64,000 nucleotides of DNA from Paenactinomyces guangxiensis (GTDB lineage: Bacteria; Bacillota; Bacilli; Thermoactinomycetales; Thermoactinomycetaceae), in assembly GCF_016055185.1 (NCBI RefSeq), contig NZ_JAECVR010000016.1:1-64000 (forward strand). Direction: 5' to 3'. Made by a program: the position numbers and the translations under genes. Shown one piece after another: positions 34,770 to 44,230 of the stretch. Under the pieces are notes generated by a model, which ran no database searches, was not told where the DNA came from, and saw nothing but the letters and a program-made list of their open reading frames with translations. Each line of letters begins with the position of its first letter. Position 1 is the first letter of the stretch.

Positions 34770-36342
34770 AGTTCTCATTACTGACCCACTCAGTGACCAG
34801 GGAATTGAAAAACTGTTGCAAGCTGAAGATGTAGAAGTTGTGAGAAAAACAGGGCTCACTCCTGATGAACTCCTCCTGGAGATCGAGTCTGCGGATGCGC
34901 TTATGGTTCGCAGCCAAACCCAGGTTACTTCGGAAGTGATCGAGAAAGCTCACCGGCTGAAAGTAATCGCCCGTGCCGGAGTCGGTGTTGATAATATCGA
35001 CATCGCTGCAGCTACCAATAAGGGAATCATCGTAGTAAATGCACCTGATGGAAACACTATCTCCACGGCTGAACACACCTTTGCCATGTTAATCTCGCTA
35101 TCACGCAACATTCCTCAGGCCTATTGCTCTGTGATTGCGGGAAAGTGGAGGAGAAAAGATTTTGTCGGGGTGGAATTGAATAAAAAGACGCTCAGCATTA
35201 TCGGGCTGGGACGGATCGGTGCGGAACTGGCCAAACGGGCAAAGGCATTCCGCATGCAAGTGGTGGCCTATGACCCTTATTTGTCGGATGAGCGCGCCGA
35301 AAAACTGGGAGTAAGGAAAGCCTCGTTAGAGGAAGCCATCGCTGCGGGAGATTATATCTCCGTGCATACCCCGTTGACCAAGGAAACCCGCCATCTGATC
35401 CACCGGGAGACATTTTCACTGATGAAAGACGGGGTGCGCATCCTCAATTGTGCCCGCGGGGGGATCATCGACGAAGAGGCTCTGTATGAAGCCATCCAAT
35501 CAGGAAAGGTAGCCGGAGCCGCCCTGGATGTTTTTGAAACGGAACCCCCGGGCAACCATCCTCTCTTCTCCCTGCCGCAAGTGATCGCTACTCCCCACTT
35601 GGGCGCTTCTACCATCGAAGCCCAGGAAAATGTAGCGATTGACGTTTCCGAAGAAGTGCTGCACATCTTGCGGGGAGAACCATTTAAAAATGCAGTTAAT
35701 CTGCCTTCCATTCCGGCAGAATTACAACAAAAATTACAACCCTATCAAGTGTTGGCCGAAAAACTGGGACAATTTGTCGCACAAGCTGGCAAAGGGGCTC
35801 CGCAACAAATCACCGTTACTTATGCGGGAGAAATTGCGGAACTGGATGTGGCACCACTTACCCGTACAATCTTAAAAGGAACTCTTTCTCATCACCTGGC
35901 GGATGTCAATGATGTAAATGCTCCACACCTTGCCAAACAACGCGGGGTACGGGTGGTTGAGCAGAAAACATCCAGCAGTCACGGTTTTACACAACTGGTC
36001 AAAGTGGAAGTGCAAACCAGCCGGGAAACGCGCAGTGCCACCGGGACTTTGCTCAACGGGTTCGGTCCCCGCATTACCAAGATTGATGATTACCCTGTCG
36101 ATGTAACTCCTGAAGGACACTTATTATTTATTCAACACCGGGATCAACCGGGCGCCATCGGACGGGTTGGAACCGTCCTGGGCAACCGGGGTGTGAATAT
36201 CGCGACCATGCAGGTGGGGCGGCAAACCATTGGCGGACAGGCGATCATGATCCTGCGCATCGATAAATCTGTCGACCCGGATGTCATTGAAACATTAAAA
36301 CAAATGGATGAAATTCAATCTGTGATCGAAATCGATTTATAA
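34762..36342 (+). CDS. serA: D-3-phosphoglycerate dehydrogenase
   Basis: SerA oxidises 3-phosphoglycerate, the first step of serine synthesis. The 526-residue long form has a substrate domain (VIARAGVGVDNIDIAAAT), a Rossmann motif GLGRIGAELAKRAKAF near residue 149, catalytic residues in NCARGGIIDEEAL and TPHLGAST, then an ASB domain and a C-terminal ACT domain (LLFIQHRDQPGAIGRVG) expected to bind serine as feedback inhibitor. Control is therefore double: T-box attenuation of transcription and allostery. Confidence 0.97.
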   Translation: MYKVLITDPLSDQGIEKLLQAEDVEVVRKTGLTPDELLLEIESADALMVRSQTQVTSEVIEKAHRLKVIARAGVGVDNIDIAAATNKGIIVVNAPDGNTISTAEHTFAMLISLSRNIPQAYCSVIAGKWRRKDFVGVELNKKTLSIIGLGRIGAELAKRAKAFRMQVVAYDPYLSDERAEKLGVRKASLEEAIAAGDYISVHTPLTKETRHLIHRETFSLMKDGVRILNCARGGIIDEEALYEAIQSGKVAGAALDVFETEPPGNHPLFSLPQVIATPHLGASTIEAQENVAIDVSEEVLHILRGEPFKNAVNLPSIPAELQQKLQPYQVLAEKLGQFVAQAGKGAPQQITVTYAGEIAELDVAPLTRTILKGTLSHHLADVNDVNAPHLAKQRGVRVVEQKTSSSHGFTQLVKVEVQTSRETRSATGTLLNGFGPRITKIDDYPVDVTPEGHLLFIQHRDQPGAIGRVGTVLGNRGVNIATMQVGRQTIGGQAIMILRIDKSVDPDVIETLKQMDEIQSVIEIDL

Positions 36343-36382
36343 ATTTATTAGCACAGATGAAAGCGGGCGTTGTCTGGTTCTC

Positions 36383-36412
36383 TTGCCGGGATACCCGGAG
36401 CAACAGTATAAT
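36383..36412 (+). promoter_or_regulatory. Possible promoter of the SDR gene
   Basis: TTGCCG (36383-36388), an 18-base spacer and a perfect TATAAT (36407-36412) lie between serA and the SDR gene. Confidence 0.5.
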
Positions 36413-36476
36413 ATTGGCATGGAGTGCGAAAACACTTAAAACTAAACAATATGGCGATGTAATTCTCAATAGAGAT

Positions 36477-36510
36477 AAGCAGGGGAAAGGAGCACCCCTG
36501 CTTACGTTTG
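36477..36510 (+). terminator. Hairpin between serA and the SDR gene
   Basis: The nine-bp stem aagcagggg/cccctgctt (36477-36503) is followed by acgtttgctttt. It could be the serA terminator or, being downstream of the putative promoter, a leader attenuator of the SDR gene. Confidence 0.55.
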
Positions 36511-36544
36511 CTTTTCACTATAGTAACCACAAGGAGGAGTCCTG

Positions 36545-37246
36545 ATGCCCTCACTAGAAGGAAAAACAGCCATTGTTACCGGTGCCAGTAAAGGTCTGGG
36601 GCAGGCCATTGCCCGCCGCCTGGCAGCAGGCGGCGCCCGGGTTGTTGCCGGTGCCCGAAGTACGGACAAACTGGAAGCTCTGGCTCAGGAAGCACCCAAT
36701 CAGATTATTCCGTTTACCTGTGATGTAACAAAAAGCGCCCAGGTCAAAGCGATGATTGAATTTACTGTTGAACAATGCGGTCGACTTGATCTGCTCATTA
36801 ACAACGCCGGTCTCGCCCACTTCGCCCAGGTCCAGGATTTGACCGAAGAGGAATGGGATGAAATGATGGACGTAAATCTTAAGGGAGCTTTTCTTACTTG
36901 CAAATATGCCATTCCTTATCTGAAACAAACCGAAGGCCACATTGTAAACATCTCCAGCGTGGCCGGAACGGAAGCATTTGCAAATGGCTCCGGTTATTGT
37001 GCTTCCAAATTTGGCTTAATGGCCCTGTCCGATGCTTTAACCCTTGAGTTGAAACCTCATCATGTCAAAGTAACCACCCTTTGCCCCGGTTCCATCAAAA
37101 CCGAGTTCCACAACCCTAAAGATTACGCCATGGAAGCAGAGCAGGTAGCGGAGACGGTCTGGACCTGTGTTTCAGCACCAAAAGGGGTTATCTACAACCA
37201 GATCATTATGAGACCGTTGGTGCCGAAGAAAGCTCAGAAATCATAG
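36545..37246 (+). CDS. SDR family oxidoreductase (FabG-like)
   Basis: This classical short-chain dehydrogenase/reductase has 233 residues. The cofactor motif TGASKGLG lies at residue 13, NNAG at about residue 83, the catalytic serine in NISSVAGT, and YCASK as the active YxxxK. The substrate is unknown; the sequence resembles 3-oxoacyl-ACP reductase-like sugar or ketone reductases. Aaggagg precedes the ATG. It stands alone between terminator-like hairpins. Confidence 0.85.
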   Translation: MPSLEGKTAIVTGASKGLGQAIARRLAAGGARVVAGARSTDKLEALAQEAPNQIIPFTCDVTKSAQVKAMIEFTVEQCGRLDLLINNAGLAHFAQVQDLTEEEWDEMMDVNLKGAFLTCKYAIPYLKQTEGHIVNISSVAGTEAFANGSGYCASKFGLMALSDALTLELKPHHVKVTTLCPGSIKTEFHNPKDYAMEAEQVAETVWTCVSAPKGVIYNQIIMRPLVPKKAQKS

Positions 37247-37310
37247 AATTGACTGTTTCCGGGGAAAAATGGGGCAATCCTACAGAAGACTTTTTTGATT
37301 CCTCATTACG

Positions 37311-37341
37311 AAACCCGCTTCCAACATTCGGGAGCGGGTTG
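37311..37341. terminator. Terminator between convergent genes
   Basis: The stem aacccgct/agcgggtt lies between the SDR gene and the HAAS-domain gene; T tails are weak on both sides. Confidence 0.5.
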
Positions 37342-37367
37342 TTCTTCACAGAATTGTGCGGCAACTC

Positions 37368-38279
37368 TTAAGCCCTATTGTCAGCGGTTAAGGGGGACAG
37401 TATCTTCTTTTTCAGCATCGACCGGTAAAAAATGTAGGCAAACACATGAAACAGACAGAAAGCGAAAATCCAGGCAGATGTCAGCTGTTTGCGATGGTAG
37501 GCCGAGATGATCGCCCAGATTGCAAACAGAACCCAGTAGACGAGGAAACTTCCAAACCCGACCGGGACAAGCGGGGCAATATATTTGCTTAAGTCCCTGT
37601 ATGGATATTCTACGATCTCCACAATCCATAAATTATCAATTGGATTTCCATGCTTGTCTAACAGTTCACCTTTCCCGTTAAAGCCATGGATGGGATGATC
37701 CATCATCAAATGCCCCGCTCCGTTTGGGAAATCTTTCGCATTTTCAGGATATATGTACCGGGCTTCCTTCACCGGATGGGTATTTGCTTCAAAATCTTTG
37801 GTTTTAAAAATGGCTGCATGATGGATTCTCTTTTTATTTTCATTTACAAGTTGTTGCAGTTCCTTTTTTATCCGGGGCGTAATTGTGGATGTTTGCACTA
37901 ATTCTTTATGGATGCGTTCCATTAACTGCCGGTCATTCATAGCTTGTTCTCTGATGTTTGTGTTGTAAGTGGATAAAATAAAATACGCCGCCGTTACAAG
38001 AAACCAGACCGTCACCGCCAGCATGGCAACTCGAAAAATCCATTTCGCAAACTTTTTTTGCACCTCAAATACCTCCTGGAGATCCTTGTTTAAATGGCGA
38101 GTATCACCAAACCGTCTGATTGCGATATAAACACTTTCCTCTTCTGATTTCCCTTCTGCCTTTAACTCTTCCACCGCTTCCAGCAAATGCCGCTTCATTT
38201 CTTCTTTTAATTCTGCAATCTCTGTTGAGTGATCCATTCCTTGATATACCGAGTCAATGTATGTATTAATCTGTTTCAC
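37368..38279 (-). CDS. HAAS (permease-prefix) domain membrane protein
   Basis: This 303-residue protein has a cytoplasmic N-terminal helical domain of about 75 residues (KEEMKRHLLEAVEELKAEGK and IAIRRFGDTRHLNKDLQEVF). A membrane helix near residue 90 follows, then an extracellular domain, then three C-terminal membrane helices. The N-terminal domain is the HAAS type found beside PadR regulators. It overlaps the padR stop as ATGA. It is probably a signalling membrane protein regulated by the upstream repressor. Confidence 0.78.
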   Translation of the reverse strand: MKQINTYIDSVYQGMDHSTEIAELKEEMKRHLLEAVEELKAEGKSEEESVYIAIRRFGDTRHLNKDLQEVFEVQKKFAKWIFRVAMLAVTVWFLVTAAYFILSTYNTNIREQAMNDRQLMERIHKELVQTSTITPRIKKELQQLVNENKKRIHHAAIFKTKDFEANTHPVKEARYIYPENAKDFPNGAGHLMMDHPIHGFNGKGELLDKHGNPIDNLWIVEIVEYPYRDLSKYIAPLVPVGFGSFLVYWVLFAIWAIISAYHRKQLTSAWIFAFCLFHVFAYIFYRSMLKKKILSPLTADNRA

Positions 38280-38620
38280 TCCGGAGTCACTCCTTCAAAA
38301 AAGCATTTCATAATGGTACTGATCGTTTCCCACTCTTTTTTCTTGATACGGTATTGTTCCATACCAGGGGGAAGGATGCGATAATATTTTCTTCTTCCGC
38401 CTTCGCTTTCGTCATCGGTTCCCCAGTATGATTCAACAAATCCTTTTTTCTCCAGCCGCTTTAAAGCCACGTACATGGTCCCTTCCTTCAGCTCAAACAA
38501 ATTGCGGCTGCGTTCGCGGACCCGTTTGGCCAGCTCATATCCATACGAATTCTTTTCACTTAAAAGAGCGAGAATAATAGTGTCAATATGCCCTTTTAAA
38601 AGCTCACGGTCCAGTTCCAA
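38276..38620 (-). CDS. PadR family transcriptional regulator
   Basis: This small winged-helix repressor of 114 residues starts ELDRELLKGHIDTIILALLS and contains the recognition region NSYGYELAKRVRERS and the wing GTMYVALKRLEKKGFVESYW. It belongs to the PadR-s1 type that typically controls the adjacent HAAS membrane gene and itself. The start is TTG at 38620 with gggaggg six bases upstream. Confidence 0.9.
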   Translation of the reverse strand: MELDRELLKGHIDTIILALLSEKNSYGYELAKRVRERSRNLFELKEGTMYVALKRLEKKGFVESYWGTDDESEGGRRKYYRILPPGMEQYRIKKKEWETISTIMKCFFEGVTPE

Positions 38621-38692
38621 TAAAAACCCTCCCTCTAAAAACATAATAATGCAAATTACTTAATATTGCAAGGTATTTGATGTTATTATATC

Positions 38693-38738
38693 CAAAAAAA
38701 CAGCCTCCTTACAACCACAGGGGTTGAAATCGGCTGTT
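38693..38738 (-). terminator. Terminator of the res operon
   Basis: The outer stem aacagcc/ggctgtt with an inner acaacc/gggttg hairpin is followed by seven T on the minus strand. Confidence 0.75.
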
Positions 38739-38745
38739 GGCTTAT

Positions 38746-40560
38746 TTACAAATCTTTTCCCTCTTCTTTCACCCGGATCGGAAGCTGAATGATAAAAACC
38801 GTTCCCTCACCCAGGGAGCTTTTCACAGAAACTTCTCCGCCATGAGCTGAAACCAGGTGTTTGACAATTGACAGTCCTAACCCTGTCCCGCCCGACTGGC
38901 CTCTGGTCCGTGCTTTATCCGCTTTATAAAAGCGTTCAAAGACAAACGGCAGATCTTCCTCCGGGATTCCTGAACCGGTATCCTCTACTTCAAGAAAGAT
39001 TCTCTCTTTCTCTTCATAGACGCGGACCCGCACAAAACCTTCAGGCGGAGTATGCCGGATCGCATTGTCGATTAAGTTCGTCAATACTTGCTCGATTTTA
39101 TCTCCGTCCCAGCAGACATCAGGAAGACCGTCAGCGAGATCGGCCGATAACCTGATTTGTTGATCCCGTGCCAATGCTTGAAATTTTCTTATCACACGCT
39201 GAATAAACTCGTAAATCGACAGTTGACCGGGTTCCACCCGGATATGCCCGGCCTCCATTCTCGCCAGATCAAGCAATTCCCGCACCAATCTCCCCATCCG
39301 TTGCGACTCCTCATTGATCACCAGGGCAATTTCCCGCCGTTCTTCCGGCGTTTCCGCGATATCATCCATCAACGCCTCACTATATCCCTGCAACATCGCC
39401 AGCGGAGTCCGGAGCTCATGTGACACATTGGCCACAAAATCTTTGCGCATTTTATCAAGGCGGCGTTCTTCTGTTACGTCCCGCAAGACAGCCACCACAC
39501 CCCGGACTTGATCGCCGGCATACAGCGGGGCCATAATCACTGCCCAGGTTCTTCCCTGTTCAGTGATATCCCCCATATGTTCTTGCTCATCTTCCACAAC
39601 TTTGTTAAAAAAGTTTCGCAACGGTGGTGGAAGGGTGTTCATTTCTTTGTCTGAATCCTTCTCCCTCCACAATCCCAGAAAACGGTCTGCCGGGGGATTG
39701 GTAAGAATCACCTTGCCAAATTTATTCATGGTCAATACCCCGTCAGACATACTGCGCAGGATACTGAACAATTGTTCTTTTTCCTGGGACAATTGATGGA
39801 TCGAATCTTCCAGTTGACCGGCCATACGGTTAAAAGTCATAGCCAGGTCCGCAATCTCATCCCGTTCATGGAAGCGGACGGGAACCCGGGTGGAAAATTG
39901 CCCGCGAGCCATTTTTTCCGCTGCCTTTTTCATCTGAATCAGCGGCCGGGTAATTCGGGTAGACAAAAAGAAGGCAAAAACAGTCGTTAACACAATCCCT
40001 ATTAAGGCCGAGTAAAAAATCCAGCGTTTAATATCTGTTTCGCTCAACTGATCCTGCGTCTGATAAAGGATAAGAATTCCCTTGATATCCTCACCATTGA
40101 AATAAGGAACACCGACGACCAGGATATCATCTTTCAAAAAAGGGAGAGACAGGCCGGTCTGATCATCGAGACTCACCCGTTCCGTCTTTGGTTCCATTTT
40201 TTCCCCGCGCAGAATTTTGTCTAATTCCTGCTGGCTGAGAACATCCTTCCATGGAACATTTGATACAACAGGTGAACCGACATTGGTAAGCACTGACCCG
40301 TCCCGATCCAGAATTACCATGTAGGTGTTGAACATCTCGGAGATTTTGCTCATATCATGCAGATATTGCGTCTGGTCGGAGCCCAGGGCTTTAAGTGTCT
40401 TTTGGATTTCATCAGCTAACTGGCTTAAGCTTGCTTTTTGATCTTTCACATAGGTTTTTTCCACCTGTTCACTCAAAAACAAACTGAGCAAAATCAGGAC
40501 CAAAGAGACGAGAATAATGATGGTCAGCCACAACTTGCCGACAACACTTCTTAAGATCAC
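38746..40560 (-). CDS. resE: Sensor histidine kinase ResE-like
   Basis: This membrane sensor kinase partners the adjacent response regulator. The 604-residue layout is: a first membrane helix (residues 10-28), an extracellular sensor domain, a second helix near residue 180, HAMP, a PAS-like domain, the HisKA box VANVSHELRTPL, and a HATPase_c domain with NLIDNAIRHT, EDTGSGIPEEDL and GTGLGLSIVKHL. The GTG start overlaps the resD stop. Assignment to ResE (oxygen-limitation signalling) rests on the res gene context. Confidence 0.9.
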   Translation of the reverse strand: MILRSVVGKLWLTIIILVSLVLILLSLFLSEQVEKTYVKDQKASLSQLADEIQKTLKALGSDQTQYLHDMSKISEMFNTYMVILDRDGSVLTNVGSPVVSNVPWKDVLSQQELDKILRGEKMEPKTERVSLDDQTGLSLPFLKDDILVVGVPYFNGEDIKGILILYQTQDQLSETDIKRWIFYSALIGIVLTTVFAFFLSTRITRPLIQMKKAAEKMARGQFSTRVPVRFHERDEIADLAMTFNRMAGQLEDSIHQLSQEKEQLFSILRSMSDGVLTMNKFGKVILTNPPADRFLGLWREKDSDKEMNTLPPPLRNFFNKVVEDEQEHMGDITEQGRTWAVIMAPLYAGDQVRGVVAVLRDVTEERRLDKMRKDFVANVSHELRTPLAMLQGYSEALMDDIAETPEERREIALVINEESQRMGRLVRELLDLARMEAGHIRVEPGQLSIYEFIQRVIRKFQALARDQQIRLSADLADGLPDVCWDGDKIEQVLTNLIDNAIRHTPPEGFVRVRVYEEKERIFLEVEDTGSGIPEEDLPFVFERFYKADKARTRGQSGGTGLGLSIVKHLVSAHGGEVSVKSSLGEGTVFIIQLPIRVKEEGKDL

Positions 40561-41273
40561 TCTTTCGGCACCTCAAGCTTATAACCGACTCCCCAAACAG
40601 TGGTAATCATCGCCGCCGCTTTGGCCGAGGCACGGTTTAACTTTTCGCGCAATCGTTTCACATGTGTATCTACAGTACGCAAATCACCGAAAAACTCGTA
40701 ATTCCAAACATCCCGCAACAGGGTTTCCCGGGAAAATACCTTGTCCGGGGATTTGGCGAGATAATGCAGCAGTTCATATTCTTTAGGCGTCAGGGAAATG
40801 ACTTTGCCGCCTGCTTTTACTTCATGGGCATCATGATCAATCGTCAGATCCGGGAAAACGATCACGTTGTGCGTTTCCATTTCAGTTGACAAAAAAGCAG
40901 TAGCAGAAGCCCTGCGCAGTACTGCTTTCACCCGATGGACAAGCTCCCGCGGGCTGAATGGCTTGACGACATAATCATCTGTACCTGCTTCAAAGCCTTC
41001 AACACGGTTTGTCTCTTCACCACGCGCTGTCAACATGATGATCGGAGTCGCCCTTTTCTTGCGAATCTCCACACACACGTCCAACCCGTCCATCCCGGGC
41101 AGCATCAAATCCAGCAAGATGAGGTCATAGTTTTTCTCAAACGCTTTTTCTAAAGCTTGTTCCCCATCTTCTGCTTCATCGATCACATAACCCTCACGTT
41201 CCAGATACATCCTTAACAGACGCCGGATACGGTCTTCATCATCAACCACTAAAATTGTATGTTGTTTTTCCAT
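40557..41273 (-). CDS. resD: Response regulator ResD-like
   Basis: This OmpR-type response regulator has 238 residues. The receiver domain has LVVDDEDRIRR, the phospho-acceptor aspartate in LILLDLMLPGMDG and the conserved lysine in DDYVVKPFSPREL; the C-terminal winged helix has SLTPKEYELLHYLAKSP. In B. subtilis ResD activates anaerobic respiration and cytochrome genes. The ATG at 41273 has agaggtg six bases upstream. It lies between resC and resE. Confidence 0.94.
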   Translation of the reverse strand: MEKQHTILVVDDEDRIRRLLRMYLEREGYVIDEAEDGEQALEKAFEKNYDLILLDLMLPGMDGLDVCVEIRKKRATPIIMLTARGEETNRVEGFEAGTDDYVVKPFSPRELVHRVKAVLRRASATAFLSTEMETHNVIVFPDLTIDHDAHEVKAGGKVISLTPKEYELLHYLAKSPDKVFSRETLLRDVWNYEFFGDLRTVDTHVKRLREKLNRASAKAAAMITTVWGVGYKLEVPKE

Positions 41274-41317
41274 TGTTCTCACCTCTCGGGAACAATCGCT
41301 ATTCTTCATTCTATCGC

Positions 41318-42520
41318 TTACGCATAGGAATGCAAGCCGGTAATGACCAGGTTAATCACAATCAGGTTAATCATGATAATGACAAACCCTCCCACCGCTA
41401 ACCAGGAGGACTTTAACCCGTGCCAACCCCGGGAAAGGCGCAGATGGAGATAGGCACTATAGAATAACCAGGTGATGAAAGCCCACGTTTCCTTCGGGTC
41501 CCAGCCCCAGAAGCGTCCCCATGCTTCATGTGCCCAGATCATGGCGAAAATAAGGGCACCCAGGGTAAAGATGGGAAATCCAATGGCAATGGAACGATAG
41601 CTAATCTCATCCAGCAATTCCGGATTGATATTTTTAACAAGCGGATGAAAAGCTTCCGATAAGCGTTTGCGGGCAACCAAACGATAAATTCCATACAGGA
41701 CCAATCCGGTTATAACGGACCAGATCACGGAATTAAACTTGCTGGCGGCTTTTTCACCTTTCATCCATGAAGGCACCTCAAATAAAGGTTGATCCATCCC
41801 AAGGAAGGAGTCCATCTCAATTGTCTGCCCCTCATGCGGACCGGCAATCGGAGGTAATTGGTATTCCTGGATCACAGGTTGCCCGTCAACCGGGTGTTGG
41901 AATTTCGCTTCATAACCAATTGAACTGAACATAAAACTGATCAGGCTAAACCCGACAAACATGAGGATCACCACAAAAGTCACCTCAAGCCAAAAGGCGC
42001 TTTTTCCTTTTTTATCTTTACCCACCCGCTGAACCAGGTAGATCAGGCCGGCTACAAAACCGACGGCAAAAGCGCCCTGCCCAAGGGCGGCCATTGTCAC
42101 ATGGATATACAGCCAGTGGCTCTGCAACGCCGGAATCAGCGGCTGCACTTCCCTGGGGTAGACAGAAGCATATCCCAGTAAAATGACGGCCAGCAACATG
42201 ACAAACGCTCCCAGTGCCACAGAGCGGTACATAAAGAAAATAACAATAAATGCAAGTACAAGTGTAAAACAGAGGAAAGCTATAAACTCAAACATGTTAC
42301 TGGTGGGAAAATGCCCGCCGATCATGATTCGGGTGATAATAAACATCACTTGAAAAACAGCACCTGTAATAGCCAATGTAATGGCGATATTTCCCCAGCG
42401 GCGCTCCCGTGCATCGCTTTTTTTCTCCTTATCTTTCGATATGCCGATCACAAAAGAGATCGCTGACAATAAATACAGGAAAAAAGTGGCATAAAGAAAA
42501 TTTTCCATCAGTTGAGCCAT
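41318..42520 (-). CDS. resC: Cytochrome c biogenesis protein ResC/CcsA
   Basis: This multi-pass heme handling subunit of the System II (Ccs) cytochrome c maturation complex has 400 residues. The tryptophan-rich heme motif WGWDPKETWAFITWLFY lies near residue 350. Other hydrophobic helices and the conserved histidines ahead of it (for example HVTMAALGQGAFAVGF) are present. It works with ResB to move heme across the membrane and ligate it to CXXCH apocytochromes. Confidence 0.95.
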   Translation of the reverse strand: MAQLMENFLYATFFLYLLSAISFVIGISKDKEKKSDARERRWGNIAITLAITGAVFQVMFIITRIMIGGHFPTSNMFEFIAFLCFTLVLAFIVIFFMYRSVALGAFVMLLAVILLGYASVYPREVQPLIPALQSHWLYIHVTMAALGQGAFAVGFVAGLIYLVQRVGKDKKGKSAFWLEVTFVVILMFVGFSLISFMFSSIGYEAKFQHPVDGQPVIQEYQLPPIAGPHEGQTIEMDSFLGMDQPLFEVPSWMKGEKAASKFNSVIWSVITGLVLYGIYRLVARKRLSEAFHPLVKNINPELLDEISYRSIAIGFPIFTLGALIFAMIWAHEAWGRFWGWDPKETWAFITWLFYSAYLHLRLSRGWHGLKSSWLAVGGFVIIMINLIVINLVITGLHSYA

Positions 42521-42533
42521 ACGACTTTCACCC

Positions 42534-44120
42534 CTACTCCTTCACTAGCTGCAACTTGAGTTCCGCCCGCCTGGAGGCCAGTTGCAACTCGCGGCGCAAG
42601 CTAAACCAGTTTTTATTTGTATGTGCACCAACAAATAAAACCCCATCCTTCCAGCGCACCCAAACACGCCGGTGCTGCCAGTAAAAACCCATAACAAGCC
42701 CGATCATAGAAATGATTCCGCCAAAGAAGATCACCGGTAAGCTTTTATCAACCCGTACCATCAACGCGGATGAGTTAACCGTATTTAAACCAGACAGGTC
42801 AATGTCATACTGATTTGTTTTGGGGTTTTCAAAATTCAATCCGGAGATCACCCAGGAGCGCTCCCCTTCTGATTGCCCTTTTTGTTTCACCTCAAAGATA
42901 AAGGCCGGTCTGTTCGGTGTTTGTGACTTGGTAACCGGACGATGATCCTCCAGAGCAAAATCGGGGTAATATTCCAATACACGAACTTCTAAATTGCCTC
43001 CGACCGGATACACATGGTCCGGCTTAATATTGTACAAGTCTACGGTAAACTTCCCCTGTTCCCGTTTCGTCTTTTTTTCCGTCACCTTTAAGGTGATTGA
43101 ATCCACTTCCGGCTTAAGACCTGACTGGAACAAGGACAATCCCTGGTATTCCAGGGGATGGTTAACCAGAATGGATTGCTTGTGAACCGGTTTCAGTTTG
43201 CCTGTTTTTCCGTCTTTTTTGTATAATATCGCATCCGTCTGGTATTTCTTTACTACCTGGCCATTTTCCCCGGACTGTTGTGGGATCTCTTTTTGGTCAT
43301 ACATCTCAGCGAAGGCTCTTGCGTTTTTCACGTAGTACTCCGTTTCCGGTACGCGTTTCACTTCCCCCTCGCGAATCCACATGGATTCATCCAGATACCA
43401 GCCGGGAATATAGCGTAAAATAACCCCAAACAAAAAAATAATTAAACCGATGTGGTTAATATACGGCCCCCAGCGGCTGATCCGCCCTTTTTCTGCCAAC
43501 AGGGCATCCCCGTCCCGGCGTACGTGATAAAACTTTTTTTGCAGAGCATGGGCCAATTGATCCAGCTTCTGATCTTTATGCTCCAATAATACTTCTTCCT
43601 GATGGGAGATTCTCTGCCGGGAGATAAAATCAGTATTCTTGATTACCTTTTGATTCTTCAGCGCCCGGTAGAGGGGAATTACCCGGTCAAGGCTGCAGAT
43701 GACAAGTGAAACTCCAATCATGGCAAGCAGTAAAAAGAACCACCAGGACGAATACATATCAGATAAACCCAGTTTATAAAAAAGTTCTCCCCACACTCCG
43801 TACTCCTGCGAGTAAAAAACTTCAGGGGGACCATACCGGATAAACTGTTCTTGCGGAAAAATCGTTCCGATTCCGGCGGCAACCAGTGTAATCAGAATTA
43901 AAACAATCGCCACCTTCACGGAGGAAAAAAAGTTCCACACCCTGTCAAACAAAGTTGAGTCAAACGTTTGCGAACGACGCGCTTTTCCTTCATAACGCAT
44001 TTCCTGCTCAATCGTTTGCTTATCTTTTATGGATTCATCAAGTGGTTTTCCACAGTACTCGCACAGAATGGTACCAACAGGGTTGTTGTGTCCACATTCA
44101 CATTTTGTATTCTCAATCAT
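42534..44120 (-). CDS. resB: Cytochrome c biogenesis protein ResB with N-terminal zinc ribbon
   Basis: ResB is the second System II component. The 528-residue protein has four hydrophobic helices (three near residues 70-215, one near 475), a large extracytoplasmic domain and the family segment FSSVKVAIVLILITLV. Unusually, it starts with a short cysteine motif: C7-x-C9 and C20-x-x-C23 (KCECGHNNP, LCEYCGKPL), a zinc-ribbon-like fold on the cytoplasmic side. A redox or metal role is possible. ResA, which in B. subtilis precedes resB, is not here. Confidence 0.92.
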   Translation of the reverse strand: MIENTKCECGHNNPVGTILCEYCGKPLDESIKDKQTIEQEMRYEGKARRSQTFDSTLFDRVWNFFSSVKVAIVLILITLVAAGIGTIFPQEQFIRYGPPEVFYSQEYGVWGELFYKLGLSDMYSSWWFFLLLAMIGVSLVICSLDRVIPLYRALKNQKVIKNTDFISRQRISHQEEVLLEHKDQKLDQLAHALQKKFYHVRRDGDALLAEKGRISRWGPYINHIGLIIFLFGVILRYIPGWYLDESMWIREGEVKRVPETEYYVKNARAFAEMYDQKEIPQQSGENGQVVKKYQTDAILYKKDGKTGKLKPVHKQSILVNHPLEYQGLSLFQSGLKPEVDSITLKVTEKKTKREQGKFTVDLYNIKPDHVYPVGGNLEVRVLEYYPDFALEDHRPVTKSQTPNRPAFIFEVKQKGQSEGERSWVISGLNFENPKTNQYDIDLSGLNTVNSSALMVRVDKSLPVIFFGGIISMIGLVMGFYWQHRRVWVRWKDGVLFVGAHTNKNWFSLRRELQLASRRAELKLQLVKE

Positions 44121-44230
44121 GTTACGTAAACCCCCGTTTCAAACATCCCGCACAGAATGGATGTTTCCACTTTCATTATATCTTCTGTTGCAGCCCTTTC
44201 CGGCTGAGCAATTTGAAGATTATATGAAGA

